DNA of 64,000 bases from Chryseobacterium formosum (lineage in GTDB: Bacteria; Bacteroidota; Bacteroidia; Flavobacteriales; Weeksellaceae), in contig NZ_JAOVZW010000018.1 in assembly GCF_026460885.1 (NCBI RefSeq), positions 114,185-178,184 of the forward strand, given 5' to 3'. Below are positions 1 to 7,765 of this stretch, piece after piece (positions within the stretch are counted from its first letter, which is position 1; each line of letters starts with the position of its first letter). The translations under genes and the position numbers were made by a program. Below the pieces are notes generated by a model. The model saw nothing but the letters and a program-made list of their open reading frames with translations, did no database searches and was not told the DNA's origin.

Positions 1-914
1 TCTGCTGAAAAGTTACCTGTGTATCTGTATTTTTTAAGATAATTTACTTCAGGCCGTAAATTCCAGCTTCCTTTTGTATAAACATCTGCAAGAACTTTAA
101 GGTCGAAATGCTCTCCGATCGGTTGATAATAGCCAATTCCATTCAGGAAGAAACCAACATCTTCTCTTTCCCCAAAACTAGGAATCAAAATACCCGCAGA
201 TCTTTTACTTGAAAAAGGCAAGATCGCAAATGGCATTACTAAAGGTGTGGGAACATCTTCAATATACATTTGAGCTGGGCCAACAATTAAAGTTGAACTC
301 TCCTTCCCTTTCTGCATTTTAATATAAGATGCCAAAAGGTGATAATCGGGTCTTGTATCTTTTTTGGAGATGTAATAAGTATCTGTTGTAAATTCTGCGT
401 GACGCATCACAAAAACAGAATCGTTGTATTTTTTGGTTTTATCAGCTACAATTAAACCTTCGCTTTCTTCAGTTCTTGCATTGTAAGCAATGGCTTCTCT
501 AGTTTTTGTATTATAACTAAAGCTTTCTACTTCATACTTTTTTCCACCCTGATTTACCTGAGCCCACTCAAATACTTTGCCTAAAGAATCTAGCTTTCCG
601 CGGGCAAAAAATATGTTTCGCTCTTCGTCAATTGATATATAATCTGCATCAATCTGCATATCCTGATATTTTACCTGAGCATTTTTGTTCAGATAAATCA
701 TTTTTTTCGGGACATCTCTACGAATATCATCAGCTTTGTAGTCTAAAACATCCTCAAGAGATTCTTTTGCTGCAACTGTGGTATCCTTTTTGGAAATGGT
801 ATCATTAATTATCGTAGCTTTAATTGGTCTTTTAGGACTTTCCTGTGCTAAAAAACTGTTAAAAATTAGGATAATTAAAATTTGTAATATATTTTTGAAG
901 ACGGTTTTGTCCAA
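1..914 (-). CDS. LptD-like LPS-assembly / OstA-family outer-membrane protein (partial, C-terminus beyond window)
   Basis: About 304 N-terminal codons are present; the gene runs off the left edge. A hydrophobic signal peptide ending in FLAQ is followed by an OstA-like segment (YQDMQIDADYISIDEERN, then FFARGKLDS) and a region typical of the Bacteroidota LptD homologues (MPFAILPFSSKRSAGILIPS, then GFFLNGIGYYQPI). The family forms the outer-membrane beta-barrel that inserts lipopolysaccharide. No ATG lies between the upstream in-frame stop and the signal peptide, so a TTG start at 914 is the best choice. The gene diverges from the amidase with only about 50 bp between them. The family call is by recognition of the sequence; the start codon is less certain. 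Confidence 0.75.
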   Translation of the reverse strand, partial: MDKTVFKNILQILIILIFNSFLAQESPKRPIKATIINDTISKKDTTVAAKESLEDVLDYKADDIRRDVPKKMIYLNKNAQVKYQDMQIDADYISIDEERNIFFARGKLDSLGKVFEWAQVNQGGKKYEVESFSYNTKTREAIAYNARTEESEGLIVADKTKKYNDSVFVMRHAEFTTDTYYISKKDTRPDYHLLASYIKMQKGKESSTLIVGPAQMYIEDVPTPLVMPFAILPFSSKRSAGILIPSFGEREDVGFFLNGIGYYQPIGEHFDLKVLADVYTKGSWNLRPEVNYLKKYRYTGNFSA

Positions 915-966
915 TTTTATTTTGTATAATTTGGCTCAAAATTAATATAATTTTTAAAACTGTAAG

Positions 967-2259
967 ATGTACAAACTAAATTTTAAAACAATTTTAGCAT
1001 TTCTCCTCATATTCTCTTCCACATTTATCTTAGCTCAGAAAAAATTCACGGTCGTTTTGGACGCAGGACATGGGGGAAGTGACAACGGAGCCAACCGAAA
1101 TTATCCGGATCTAGGTCTTGTTCAGGAAAAGTATGTTACCTTGGGAATTGTTCTTAAATTGGGAGCAATGCTTGAAAAAAATAAAGATTTTAAAGTAATT
1201 TACACCAGAAAGATTGATGAATATCCTTCATTAACCGACAGAACGAATACTGCAAACAGAAGTAAAGCAGATTTATTTATTTCAGTGCACGTTAATTCTT
1301 CGCCAAGCAGGTCTGCAACAGCAAGAGGTACGGAAACTTTTGTACAGGGACCTGCTCAAAACAGAGAAAATCTTGAAGTGGCAAAACAGGAAAACAGCGT
1401 AATTTATCTTGATGAAAAAGATAAAGAAACCTTTGCTTCGTACGACGCCTCTTCTCCCGAATCTTTAATTGCATTAAAACTTCAGCAAAGTAAATACCTC
1501 GAAAACAGCTTAATCGTTGGAAGTTTCGTAGAAGGAAATTTCGAAAAAAGCGGTCGTTTTTCAAGAGGTGTAAAGCAGGAAAACCTTCACATTTTAAGAA
1601 GAAGTGCGATGCCATCAATTCTTATCGAGACAGGCTTTGTAAATAATTATGATGATGCAGCTTTCTTAAATTCAGAAAAAGGTCAGGAAGAGACTGCCGA
1701 AAATATTTACAAAGCCATTATTGACTATAAAAAAGCAGTTGACAGAAAATCTGGAACTCCTCAAATAGTTAAAAAACCTGAGCCTGAAAAACCTGCAGAA
1801 GTTGCATTGAAGAACGATTTCAGAATTTTATTGATGACAATGCCTGTAAAATACAACGATGGAGATCCTGAATTGAGAGGTTTAAACTATATTTTACCAA
1901 TCAAAGAAAACGGATTGTACAAATATTATTACGGAGTTACCAACATGGCTTCTGTAAAAGATATTAACTTAAAAACTGCCAAAGATGCAGGTTTCAGAAA
2001 TTCTTATGCGGTAGGATTTATGCCAAATCAAAAACTGAGCATCGGATATTATAATATTGAAGTGTATGTAGGAAAAGATAAATTGAGCGCCAATTCGTTT
2101 ATTCTTCAGACATTAAAAGATGTAGAAAGAAACAAATCAAACGGAATGTTCTACTACACCTACGGAAAAGTTTACACCTTGGAAGATGCCGTAAAGCTTC
2201 AGAAAGAGTTGGAAGGCAAGGGAATAAAAAATACAGTTATTCAGAAGAATTTTAAATAA
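967..2259 (+). CDS. N-acetylmuramoyl-L-alanine amidase (Amidase_3), exported
   Basis: The 430-aa product has a signal peptide (residues 1-23, ending ILAQ) and an Amidase_3 catalytic domain from about 28 to 260. Visible zinc-site motifs are VVLDAGHGG (His), a Glu in VQEKYVT, SVHVNSS (His) and the catalytic Glu in SILIETGFVNN. The family cleaves the bond between N-acetylmuramic acid and the stem peptide in the periplasm. A charged linker (VKKPEPEKPAEV) leads to a C-terminal domain of about 150 residues that ends like a SPOR-type fold (YTYGKVYTLEDAVKLQKEL); that end may bind glycan, which is inference. It diverges from the LptD-like gene, so both are envelope-biogenesis functions. Confidence 0.9.
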   Translation: MYKLNFKTILAFLLIFSSTFILAQKKFTVVLDAGHGGSDNGANRNYPDLGLVQEKYVTLGIVLKLGAMLEKNKDFKVIYTRKIDEYPSLTDRTNTANRSKADLFISVHVNSSPSRSATARGTETFVQGPAQNRENLEVAKQENSVIYLDEKDKETFASYDASSPESLIALKLQQSKYLENSLIVGSFVEGNFEKSGRFSRGVKQENLHILRRSAMPSILIETGFVNNYDDAAFLNSEKGQEETAENIYKAIIDYKKAVDRKSGTPQIVKKPEPEKPAEVALKNDFRILLMTMPVKYNDGDPELRGLNYILPIKENGLYKYYYGVTNMASVKDINLKTAKDAGFRNSYAVGFMPNQKLSIGYYNIEVYVGKDKLSANSFILQTLKDVERNKSNGMFYYTYGKVYTLEDAVKLQKELEGKGIKNTVIQKNFK

Positions 2260-2269
2260 CCTTTGTGAT

Positions 2270-2300
2270 TTTGAAGTTTAAAAGTTTATCAATACTTTTG
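2270..2300 (+). promoter_or_regulatory. Bacteroidota-type promoter for tRNA-Glu
   Basis: A TTTG at 2270-2273 is separated by 19 bp from TACTTTTG at 2293-2300. This matches the flavobacterial -33/-7 pattern TTTG-N19-TAnnTTTG. The predicted start lies a few bases before the mature tRNA at 2315. Confidence 0.65.
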
Positions 2301-2314
2301 CGACCTCAAAATTT

Positions 2315-2386
2315 GGTCTATTCGTCTAGTGGTTAGGACTCAAGGTTTTCATCCTTGCAACAGGAGTTCGATTCTCCTATAGACTA
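2315..2386 (+). tRNA. tRNA-Glu (anticodon TTC)
   Basis: This is a 72-nt cloverleaf. The acceptor arms GGTCTAT and ATAGACT pair with a terminal G-U, as in the other tRNA-Glu genes of this window. The anticodon stem CAAGG/CCTTG encloses loop TTTTCAT, giving anticodon TTC. The T-arm is CAGGA-GTTCGAT-TCTCCT-like with a normal TTCGA core. CCA is not encoded. It differs from the three tandem copies near 35 kb mainly in the acceptor and T stems. Confidence 0.95.
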
Positions 2387-2410
2387 CAAAATGGAATTGA
2401 ACTACATTAA

Positions 2411-2436
2411 AAAAAGCTCTATTAATAGGGCTTTTT
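2411..2436 (+). terminator. Rho-independent terminator after tRNA-Glu
   Basis: AAAAAGCTCTATT pairs with AATAGGGCTTTTT (one G-T wobble), forming a long A/T-flanked hairpin that ends in a T run 25 bp after the tRNA. Confidence 0.75.
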
Positions 2437-2534
2437 CCGTTTCTATACTTTAATTTAGTTGACATCATTTTATATTAATTCATACAATTTTGTCCCCTAT
2501 TTGTCTCTGATAATATTGCAGTAAGCTACAAGGA

Positions 2535-2933
2535 TCACAAGTTTATCTTTTTATACTGTCGTGGAGTTTTACCTGTCCATTTTTTAAAGAATTTGGAGAA
2601 ATTAGAAGGGTCGTAGGTAAGGTTTTTGGCAACAGCTGCAGGTCTCATATTCTGATCCGTCAGCATTTTTTTTGCTTCTTCCAATATTTTTGTTTCATAA
2701 AAATAGCGCGGTGATTTTCCTGTATGTGTTTTTACAATATCTATGAGATGTTGATGAGATATTGCAATTTCAGTGGAGATTTTTTTTAATGTTAAAAACT
2801 TTTGAGAGCTTCCATCCACCACATTCTTCAAATGATTGTCTAAAAATGAGAAATACTTACCAATAATTTCTTCGCTTCTCAAATTATTTATTTTGCTCAT
2901 TGGTGTTTTTAATTTAATAATACATTTATTCAA
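2535..2933 (-). CDS. AraC-type helix-turn-helix transcriptional regulator (short)
   Basis: The 132-aa protein is almost entirely an AraC DNA-binding domain at about residues 30-130. The first helix-turn-helix carries ISTEIAISHQHLIDIVK and the second ends with the family signature SKFFKKWTGKTPRQYK. No N-terminal sensor domain is present, so the effector, if any, is unknown. A second in-frame ATG at 2900 (MSKINN) is an alternative start. It stands alone on the minus strand downstream of the tRNA terminator. The target genes cannot be read from the sequence. Confidence 0.8.
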   Translation of the reverse strand: MNKCIIKLKTPMSKINNLRSEEIIGKYFSFLDNHLKNVVDGSSQKFLTLKKISTEIAISHQHLIDIVKTHTGKSPRYFYETKILEEAKKMLTDQNMRPAAVAKNLTYDPSNFSKFFKKWTGKTPRQYKKINL

Positions 2934-2997
2934 AATTTAAAAGATCAAAGTCTTCTAAACTCTTTATAATCGATATTTAGTGAATCCTCAAAGAGAT

Positions 2998-3288
2998 TTA
3001 ATTAAAAAAAGAAACTTCTTTATATTCCGGATTTTGACCCTCCATATAAAAAATGCTTTTTACTTCCCTCCAAAGAAAATATTTATTGGTACAAATATCT
3101 ACCACCACATCATCATCAAAAATGAATAGTATTTCATCTTTATAAGGACTTAAATGAAACTTCCTATAAAACCAAACTCCATCATCTGATTTTTTAGAAG
3201 GTGTTCCAAAAACTATTTGTATTTCAGTTTTAGATTTACCCAGATTTTCATTAATCAGTTTTTTGAGTTTCTGTATGTCTTTAGTCAT
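2998..3288 (-). CDS. hypothetical protein (96 aa)
   Basis: Unrecognised small soluble protein without signal peptide or membrane segment. It starts with a charged, probably helical stretch (MTKDIQKLKKLINENLGKS) followed by an alternating hydrophobic pattern (DEILFIFDDDVVVDICTNKY) that suggests a small alpha/beta fold. The gene is separated from the AraC-type gene by about 65 bp on the same strand. No function can be assigned. Confidence 0.55.
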   Translation of the reverse strand: MTKDIQKLKKLINENLGKSKTEIQIVFGTPSKKSDDGVWFYRKFHLSPYKDEILFIFDDDVVVDICTNKYFLWREVKSIFYMEGQNPEYKEVSFFN

Positions 3289-3448
3289 TGTTATTGTACG
3301 GTATGGATATATTTTAGAGGCTTATCTTTCCTGACTTGTTCATTTCATCTACTATTAAATCATCCTCTTTTTAGCTGAAAAAAAATCCTCCTTTGCATTG
3401 CTGATATTGTGGGGAATACAATACAAATCCCTATAAAGAATCAGTTTT

Positions 3449-3787
3449 TTAGTTCTCAAGAGTTTTATACAGTCTTCTCCATTTGCTCACTGTATTTCTG
3501 CTCAGTTTAAAATGATTGGCAAGCTGAGCATTGTTGAGCTTCTCTTTGTTTTGATATGCCAAAATCTGAAGGATAGCTTCCTGATCATAAGACCTATGCT
3601 TTTGATTGAAGGTGAGTGTATCTCTATCTTTTAATCCGAATATTTTATTATTTAGCTCAATCACATTCATAATCGAAAGGTTTTCTTTTTGTAAAAGATT
3701 GCTAAATTCTTCTCTTCGCTCCGGACATTTTTCAGCAATGATATCTTCGAATATTTTTTTATAATTGGGTTGTTTTAATTCTTTCAT
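3449..3787 (-). CDS. small helix-turn-helix protein A of a pair (transposase-like HTH)
   Basis: The 112-aa protein carries at its C-terminus (about 68-108) a homeodomain-like/HTH_23 helix-turn-helix: AILQILAYQNK, NNAQLANHFKLSRNTVSKWR. The N-terminal half is helical and charged, with no catalytic motif. Similar HTHs occur in IS3-type OrfA proteins, but no transposase catalytic ORF or terminal inverted repeats flank it here. It lies immediately downstream of a second HTH protein with the same overall organisation, and the two are probably co-transcribed. A regulatory role for the adjacent surface genes is inference. Confidence 0.65.
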   Translation of the reverse strand: MKELKQPNYKKIFEDIIAEKCPERREEFSNLLQKENLSIMNVIELNNKIFGLKDRDTLTFNQKHRSYDQEAILQILAYQNKEKLNNAQLANHFKLSRNTVSKWRRLYKTLEN

Positions 3788-3847
3788 AATGTGTTTTTCA
3801 ATGTTAGGGTGATTATTGGTGAAATTTCGGTTTGGGTTATGAGTGAA

Positions 3848-4279
3848 TTACTCAATTCCATCTGTATTGTATTTTGAAAACCATTTGTATAAAGTGGTTT
3901 TAGGGATATGATAGGTATTAATGACTTCTTGCCGAGTCTTTTCCCCCGAGTTTATTTGGTTGAGGATAAACTCAATAATTTCTTTGGTATAAATGTTTTT
4001 CCTGAACTGAGGTAAGGAGGTCTTATCGCTTTTTACAGTCTCTTTTGCAGTAGAAGAAAACAATAAAATGTGTTGTGAATAAATTCTGAAAAAATCATAA
4101 TGCAATAACTTGCTCCATTTAAGAAGTTGTTGAGAGTCTATACTTTCTAACTTATATGTTTCTATAATATCCTTTTCAGAGCATTTCAAAAAATTACATG
4201 CCCTTATCATATCAACCTGGGTTTCCTTCACTCTTTTTTCAATGATCTCACCGATATGTATCCTTTTAAAATTCATCAC
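3848..4279 (-). CDS. small helix-turn-helix protein B of a pair (transposase-like HTH)
   Basis: The 143-aa protein has two parts. Residues 1-75 resemble an HTH/XRE-like helical bundle (MIRACNFLKCSEKDIIETYK, then LLKWSKLLHYDFFRIYSQH). Residues 95-140 form an HTH_23/IS-type helix-turn-helix (YTKEIIEFILNQI, then TYHIPKTTLYKWFSKY). No DDE catalytic residues are present, so it is unlikely to be a functional transposase. It lies between a surface-protein gene and its partner HTH gene on the same strand. The second Met (4276) is an equally plausible start. Confidence 0.65.
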   Translation of the reverse strand: MMNFKRIHIGEIIEKRVKETQVDMIRACNFLKCSEKDIIETYKLESIDSQQLLKWSKLLHYDFFRIYSQHILLFSSTAKETVKSDKTSLPQFRKNIYTKEIIEFILNQINSGEKTRQEVINTYHIPKTTLYKWFSKYNTDGIE

Positions 4280-4371
4280 TGTGTTATTTTATATTTAATT
4301 TTCTGTAACGTGCCTTTTCAATCATATTTTCACCTGATTGATTAATTATTGTTTTCTACTAAAAGATTATT

Positions 4372-5196
4372 CTACTGGAGCACCGGCGCTGTATTCCCTG
4401 CCTTGCATGTGGAAACCGAAAAATTATCAAACAGATAATACGCTCCGTTTGATGCAGCTAAACTTGTTCCTCCGGGTCTGAACTGTCCTACAGTCATGTA
4501 TTGTTCTCCTCCTACCGAAGTGTAGCTTAGGGTTACTTTTACCCAATTGTTACGGGATACTGCTCCGTAAACATCTGTATTGGTATTGGGAATTAATGCT
4601 CTGCCGATTCCAAAATCATTTCTAATGGAATTGTATCTCGGGTTTCCGCCACCGCCGTTCCCTGTGTTTGTAGCAGCAGGAACCGCCGCAGAAAAAACCA
4701 ATCCTAAATATCCCTGCTCTGCAGCCGGTAAATCAGTAAGGTTAACTCCCGCAGGAGTAAAACTTGTAGGTGCTGCACCATATAGATGATTGGTGTAGAA
4801 GGAAAATGAATAAGTAGTACCACTTACCAAAGGAGTTGAAAACTGCGCCGTAAAATATTCTTTGTAATCAGTAAAGGTACTGTTGAACTCTGCATAAATT
4901 CCGGCAAACCCGACTCCGCTCTGAGGCAAGATAGGTGTTGGGTAAGAAGACAGATTAAATACTCCGCAAGAGTTATAGTAATCCGGAGTTCCTGCCATCG
5001 CTCCCAAAGAAGACACCCAGCTTTGAACATTACCGGCAAACCTTGATTGCTGCGTTGGACAGGTGGTGTATAATTCAATATCAGGATTGGGGATGCTTTG
5101 TGCCGAAACCCCTACACTCATCAACGTAAGTAATGATAAAATGTTGATTTTATTCATTCTTTTACTTAGGTATTGTTTAATAGTATTTTTCATCAA
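4372..5196 (-). CDS. secreted surface protein with C-terminal CKAG motif
   Basis: The 274-aa protein has a signal peptide (hydrophobic core ending SVGVSAQ), then a beta-rich, Ser/Thr/Asn-rich body with no recognised enzyme motif. It ends abruptly at CKAGNTAPVLQ. The same motif ends the product near 7.8 kb and occurs internally in the product near 9 kb, where an Ig-like module follows it. The extracellular location is inferred from the signal and composition. The Met at residue 14 (MNKINIL) is a possible alternative start. It lies between the HTH pair and other surface genes on the same strand. Function unknown; adhesin-like at most. Confidence 0.6.
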   Translation of the reverse strand: MMKNTIKQYLSKRMNKINILSLLTLMSVGVSAQSIPNPDIELYTTCPTQQSRFAGNVQSWVSSLGAMAGTPDYYNSCGVFNLSSYPTPILPQSGVGFAGIYAEFNSTFTDYKEYFTAQFSTPLVSGTTYSFSFYTNHLYGAAPTSFTPAGVNLTDLPAAEQGYLGLVFSAAVPAATNTGNGGGGNPRYNSIRNDFGIGRALIPNTNTDVYGAVSRNNWVKVTLSYTSVGGEQYMTVGQFRPGGTSLAASNGAYYLFDNFSVSTCKAGNTAPVLQ

Positions 5197-5253
5197 CTTT
5201 TAAATAATTAATTGAAACTATTGTTAGCCCGTTTTGTATTTTGAGAAGTTTCC

Positions 5254-5370
5254 GTCACTTCGAGTAGATTTTTAAAGAAAATCGTATCGAGAAGCTTGTA
5301 ATTGCAAGAATAAACCCTATTCTCGATACATTTTTTCTCCACTTTGTTACGAAAAAACACTCGAATTGAC
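5254..5370. repeat. palindromic repeat family R2, left copy
   Basis: An imperfect inverted repeat. The left arm has GTCACTTCGAGTA then ATCGTATCGAGAAGCTT; the right arm has TTCTCGATAC then CACTCGAATTGAC. The left arm recurs in opposite orientation at 15529-15572. It lies between two surface-protein genes and codes for nothing obvious. Confidence 0.65.
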
Positions 5371-5433
5371 GAATCTCCATTTAAAACTTCGCAAAATGCA
5401 TCACGGATATTATATATTAATAAGCATGAAGAT

Positions 5434-5952
5434 TTATGGTTTCCAAAACGACCAAACGGTACCGTTGTAAACCGCAATCTGTTTTTTTGTAAGATCATAA
5501 ACCATCATTCCGGAAGCAGGATTAATGATGTTGAGATGCGGACTTGCCACTCTTGGTAAAATCATTGCCTTATCGCTATCAGACAAAACCAGTACTCCCG
5601 CTGTACCATCTGTAGCACCGTTGGTTCCTATTGCAGATTTTGCTGCTGTGTTTTCGGTTTTTGTAGTTTGTATAGCTATACTTGCTGCGCCTGTTGCGTC
5701 TACAGACATATCAAACCAACTGTTGTCTTTCAGGTATTTTACCTTATAATCGGTAACATCGTAAATGATGGTACCATTTTCTGTGATAGACGATTTATTT
5801 TCTACGTAAGGCAATATCATCCCTTTGTTTTCTGTGTCGGCGAATTCCAGAGAGACTGAGGTATTAGATACAGCTGGTTTTCCTATTGCGACTTGTGATT
5901 TTGCTGCAGTTGCTGTGATTAGCATGGCAAGGATTAGGAAGGTATTTTTCAT
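5434..5952 (-). CDS. secreted protein of the Bacteroidota 'MVYD' surface family
   Basis: The 172-aa protein begins with a signal peptide (MKNTFLILAMLITATAAKSQ). The mature part has two related halves, with GMILPYVENKS...GTIIYDVTDYKVKYL and AMILPRVAS...GMMVYDLTKKQIAVYNG, then ends WSFWKP. This pattern is common in Bacteroidota secreted proteins of unknown function, and the C-terminus of the giant surface protein near 10.2 kb has the equivalent GMMVYDATNKCLKIYT. It lies in the minus-strand surface array. No enzymatic motif is seen; a structural or adhesive role is inference. Confidence 0.65.
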   Translation of the reverse strand: MKNTFLILAMLITATAAKSQVAIGKPAVSNTSVSLEFADTENKGMILPYVENKSSITENGTIIYDVTDYKVKYLKDNSWFDMSVDATGAASIAIQTTKTENTAAKSAIGTNGATDGTAGVLVLSDSDKAMILPRVASPHLNIINPASGMMVYDLTKKQIAVYNGTVWSFWKP

Positions 5953-6004
5953 AGTGTGTATTTTAATTTTTTCACTCCTTATACGGGAGATTGTTGTTTT
6001 TGTT

Positions 6005-6138
6005 TGTTATGTTGAGCAGAGTGTAACGACATCGAAACATTTCTGCGGCTTTTATATGAACTTCTTCTCTTCGTGGAGATTCTTCGACCTCGTTTCAGAA
6101 CTCCGTTCGTTGACCTTCAGTCAATGCTCAGAATGACA
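6005..6138 (+). repeat. R1 palindromic interspersed repeat, copy a
   Basis: The outer arms are TGTTATGTTGAGC and GCTCAGAATGACA; the inner arms carry ATCGAAACAT and GAGATTCTTCGAC. An extra segment of about 30 bp sits between the inner and outer right arms. The copy ends about 15 bp from the stop codon of the GIY-YIG gene. Confidence 0.75.
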
Positions 6139-6152
6139 GTGTCTCATAATTC

Positions 6153-6461
6153 TTATATCTCATCATTTAAAGATTTCCATTCGGGATTAAAAGCATTAAT
6201 CAATTTTTCTTTCTTTTCCCTTTTCCAACCTTTCAGCTGTTTTTCTCTGTTAATCGCTACTTCCACATCTTGAAAGTGTTCATAGTAGATGAGATAAAAA
6301 CTTTTATACTTCTGCGAGAAATGCAAATCATGAGCTTCCGGATTCCGATGCCAAAACAGCCTTTCTTTTAAGTTGTTTGTAATCCCTATGTACAAAACAG
6401 TTTTGATTTTGTTTGTCAGGATGTATACATAATAATTATGCGTTCCTTTTGTTTTGTACAT
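6153..6461 (-). CDS. GIY-YIG single-domain nuclease (YhbQ/UPF0213-like)
   Basis: The 102-aa protein is a complete small GIY-YIG domain: YYVYILTNKI, then LYIGITNNLKERLFWHR with the conserved Arg, then the Glu-containing segment NREKQLKGWKREKKEKLI. The family holds endonucleases that cut DNA with a single metal-bound site; the cellular role of this single-domain group is not settled. No partner domain is present. The gene is wedged between two copies of a palindromic repeat, which end 15 bp past its stop and begin about 29 bp before its start, as in a cassette. Mobility driven by this nuclease is a hypothesis only. Confidence 0.85.
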   Translation of the reverse strand: MYKTKGTHNYYVYILTNKIKTVLYIGITNNLKERLFWHRNPEAHDLHFSQKYKSFYLIYYEHFQDVEVAINREKQLKGWKREKKEKLINAFNPEWKSLNDEI

Positions 6462-6489
6462 TTTAGTTTTACTTAAACTGTTATTGATT

Positions 6490-6596
6490 TGTCATGTTGA
6501 GCAAAGCAGCAACGTCGAAACATCTCTTTATCTTTTATAAGAACTTCTATGCTTCGAGAGATTCTTCGACTCCGTTGCACTTCGCTCAGAATGACA
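6490..6596 (+). repeat. R1 palindromic interspersed repeat, copy b
   Basis: The outer arms are TGTCATGTTGAGC and GCTCAGAATGACA. The inner arms are GTCGAAACATCTCT and AGAGATTCTTCGAC. The whole is a 107-bp imperfect palindrome directly upstream of the GIY-YIG gene. Confidence 0.8.
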
Positions 6597-6622
6597 TTAG
6601 TTCGCTTTAATTTACGGCGGTT

Positions 6623-6754
6623 TGTCATGTTGAGCAGAGCGTAGCGGCGTCGAAACATCTCTGCAGTCTTTGTATGAGCGTCTTCTCTTTATTTTTATGA
6701 ACTTCTATGCTTCGAGAGATTCTTCGACTTCGCGCTGCTTCGATCAGAATGACA
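6623..6754 (+). repeat. R1 palindromic interspersed repeat, copy c
   Basis: Same arm structure as its neighbour: TGTCATGTTGAGC, GTCGAAACATCTCT, AGAGATTCTTCGAC, then ATCAGAATGACA. It lies in tandem about 27 bp to the right of copy b and carries a 20-bp internal duplication around TTCTCTTTA. Confidence 0.75.
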
Positions 6755-6778
6755 GAATCTCTCTTTTAGAATCATCGT

Positions 6779-6844
6779 CTCTCACCGTTCGGGTGAAGAC
6801 TCTCTTACCGCTCGGGTGAGGGGGTCTCACTCGGGCGGTGAGAG
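6779..6844. repeat. GC-rich palindromic element
   Basis: CTCTCACCG (6779-6787) is repeated inverted as CGGTGAGAG (6836-6844). Between them are internal repeats of the CGGGTGA type. It can fold into a branched hairpin. It lies directly after the stop of the HU-like gene, so it may act as a terminator or 3' stabiliser, which is inference. Confidence 0.5.
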
Positions 6845-6853
6845 CATCTCTTC

Positions 6854-7585
6854 CTATTGTACTGTTAGTACCTTATCAAATTCTGCTGTTCTAGGGTCTT
6901 TTAAAAGCTTACTTGCAGAATATTGCGTTACCACCTCAAGCTTGTAAGTTCCGGCAGACAAAGCAGGAATAATCACGATTAGCTCCGAAGGATTGTTCAC
7001 TACTACCTCGCTTTCTTCTACCTGAGTACGATCATTAGTATCTGTATTGATAAAGAATATCCCGTTTGCTGCGGCATCTCCTGCTACTTTAATTTTGCTT
7101 CCAGATACTTTCAGATTTCGTCCCGGTGTAAGTATATCGTTGATGGTACCACTTTTCACATCTTTTACCTGTAAGATGGCTGATGAAGCATCTGCCACAC
7201 CCAGAATATTAATTTCTATATTTGGGATTTCTGCTCTCAGCTTTTCTCCCTGGTTGAACTGGAAAAGAATGCTGTGCTTGGTGCTGTTGAAAGTCTCAGA
7301 CGGACTGTCAAATACCCCACGGATCTGAGTTCCTGCCGTGAAATATCCCGTGTTTACCGAATAACCGTCGCATAGTTGATACGCCATTTCCTTAAGAAAA
7401 AGCTCTGTAGCATGCTCCATGGCACCGGCAGAAACATCTGCTCCTCCTCTATTTGCTGCTGATTCACAGATTTGTTTTACGGATAATGAACGCTCACTCA
7501 CAGTACGTGCGATGAAATCGTTCGGGTTGTCTTTGGTTAAAAAGTTATCGTATAGATACGCTTTGATTTTGTGTAAGATTGGCAT
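6854..7585 (-). CDS. HU-like DNA-binding domain protein with DUF4469-type Ig fold
   Basis: The 243-aa protein starts with an HU/IHF-like segment typical of Bacteroidota (KAYLYDNFLTKDNPNDFIAR, then FLKEMAYQLCDGYSVNTGYF), about residues 1-125. The C-terminal half is a DUF4469-type beta-sandwich (SGSKIKVAGD, then LIVIIPALSAGTYKLEVVTQ). No signal peptide is present. The family is widespread in Bacteroidetes and thought to bind DNA or nucleoid, but its role is poorly known. Its place inside a surface-gene array, with palindromic repeats on both sides, is noteworthy. The assignment rests on recalled family sequence features. Confidence 0.75.
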   Translation of the reverse strand: MPILHKIKAYLYDNFLTKDNPNDFIARTVSERSLSVKQICESAANRGGADVSAGAMEHATELFLKEMAYQLCDGYSVNTGYFTAGTQIRGVFDSPSETFNSTKHSILFQFNQGEKLRAEIPNIEINILGVADASSAILQVKDVKSGTINDILTPGRNLKVSGSKIKVAGDAAANGIFFINTDTNDRTQVEESEVVVNNPSELIVIIPALSAGTYKLEVVTQYSASKLLKDPRTAEFDKVLTVQ

Positions 7586-7623
7586 TTGTGTATGTATTTA
7601 ATTGTTAATTTTTTGTTTTCGTT

Positions 7624-7722
7624 TGTCATGTTGAGCAAAGCGTAGCGACGTCGAAACATCTCTGCAGTCTTTGTAAGAACTTCTTCTCTTTGAGAGATTC
7701 TTCGACTTCGCTCAGAATGACA
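7624..7722 (+). repeat. R1 palindromic interspersed repeat, copy d (cleanest copy)
   Basis: A 99-bp unit with TGTCATGTTGAGC, GTCGAAACATCTCT, AGAGATTCTTCGAC and GCTCAGAATGACA in order. It is the simplest copy in the window and a good reference for the family. Confidence 0.85.
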
Positions 7723-7765
7723 ATACCATGTCTGCCGAAGTCGATCTCTCTCTCTTTTATTATTT

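Noticed and set aside
3449..4279. Insertion sequence
   Set aside because: The two HTH proteins resemble IS OrfA, but there is no DDE catalytic ORF, no terminal inverted repeats and no target duplication.
5208..5559. Two overlapping short ORFs on opposite strands near the R2 repeat
   Set aside because: They translate the palindrome and the end of the neighbouring gene; not protein-like.
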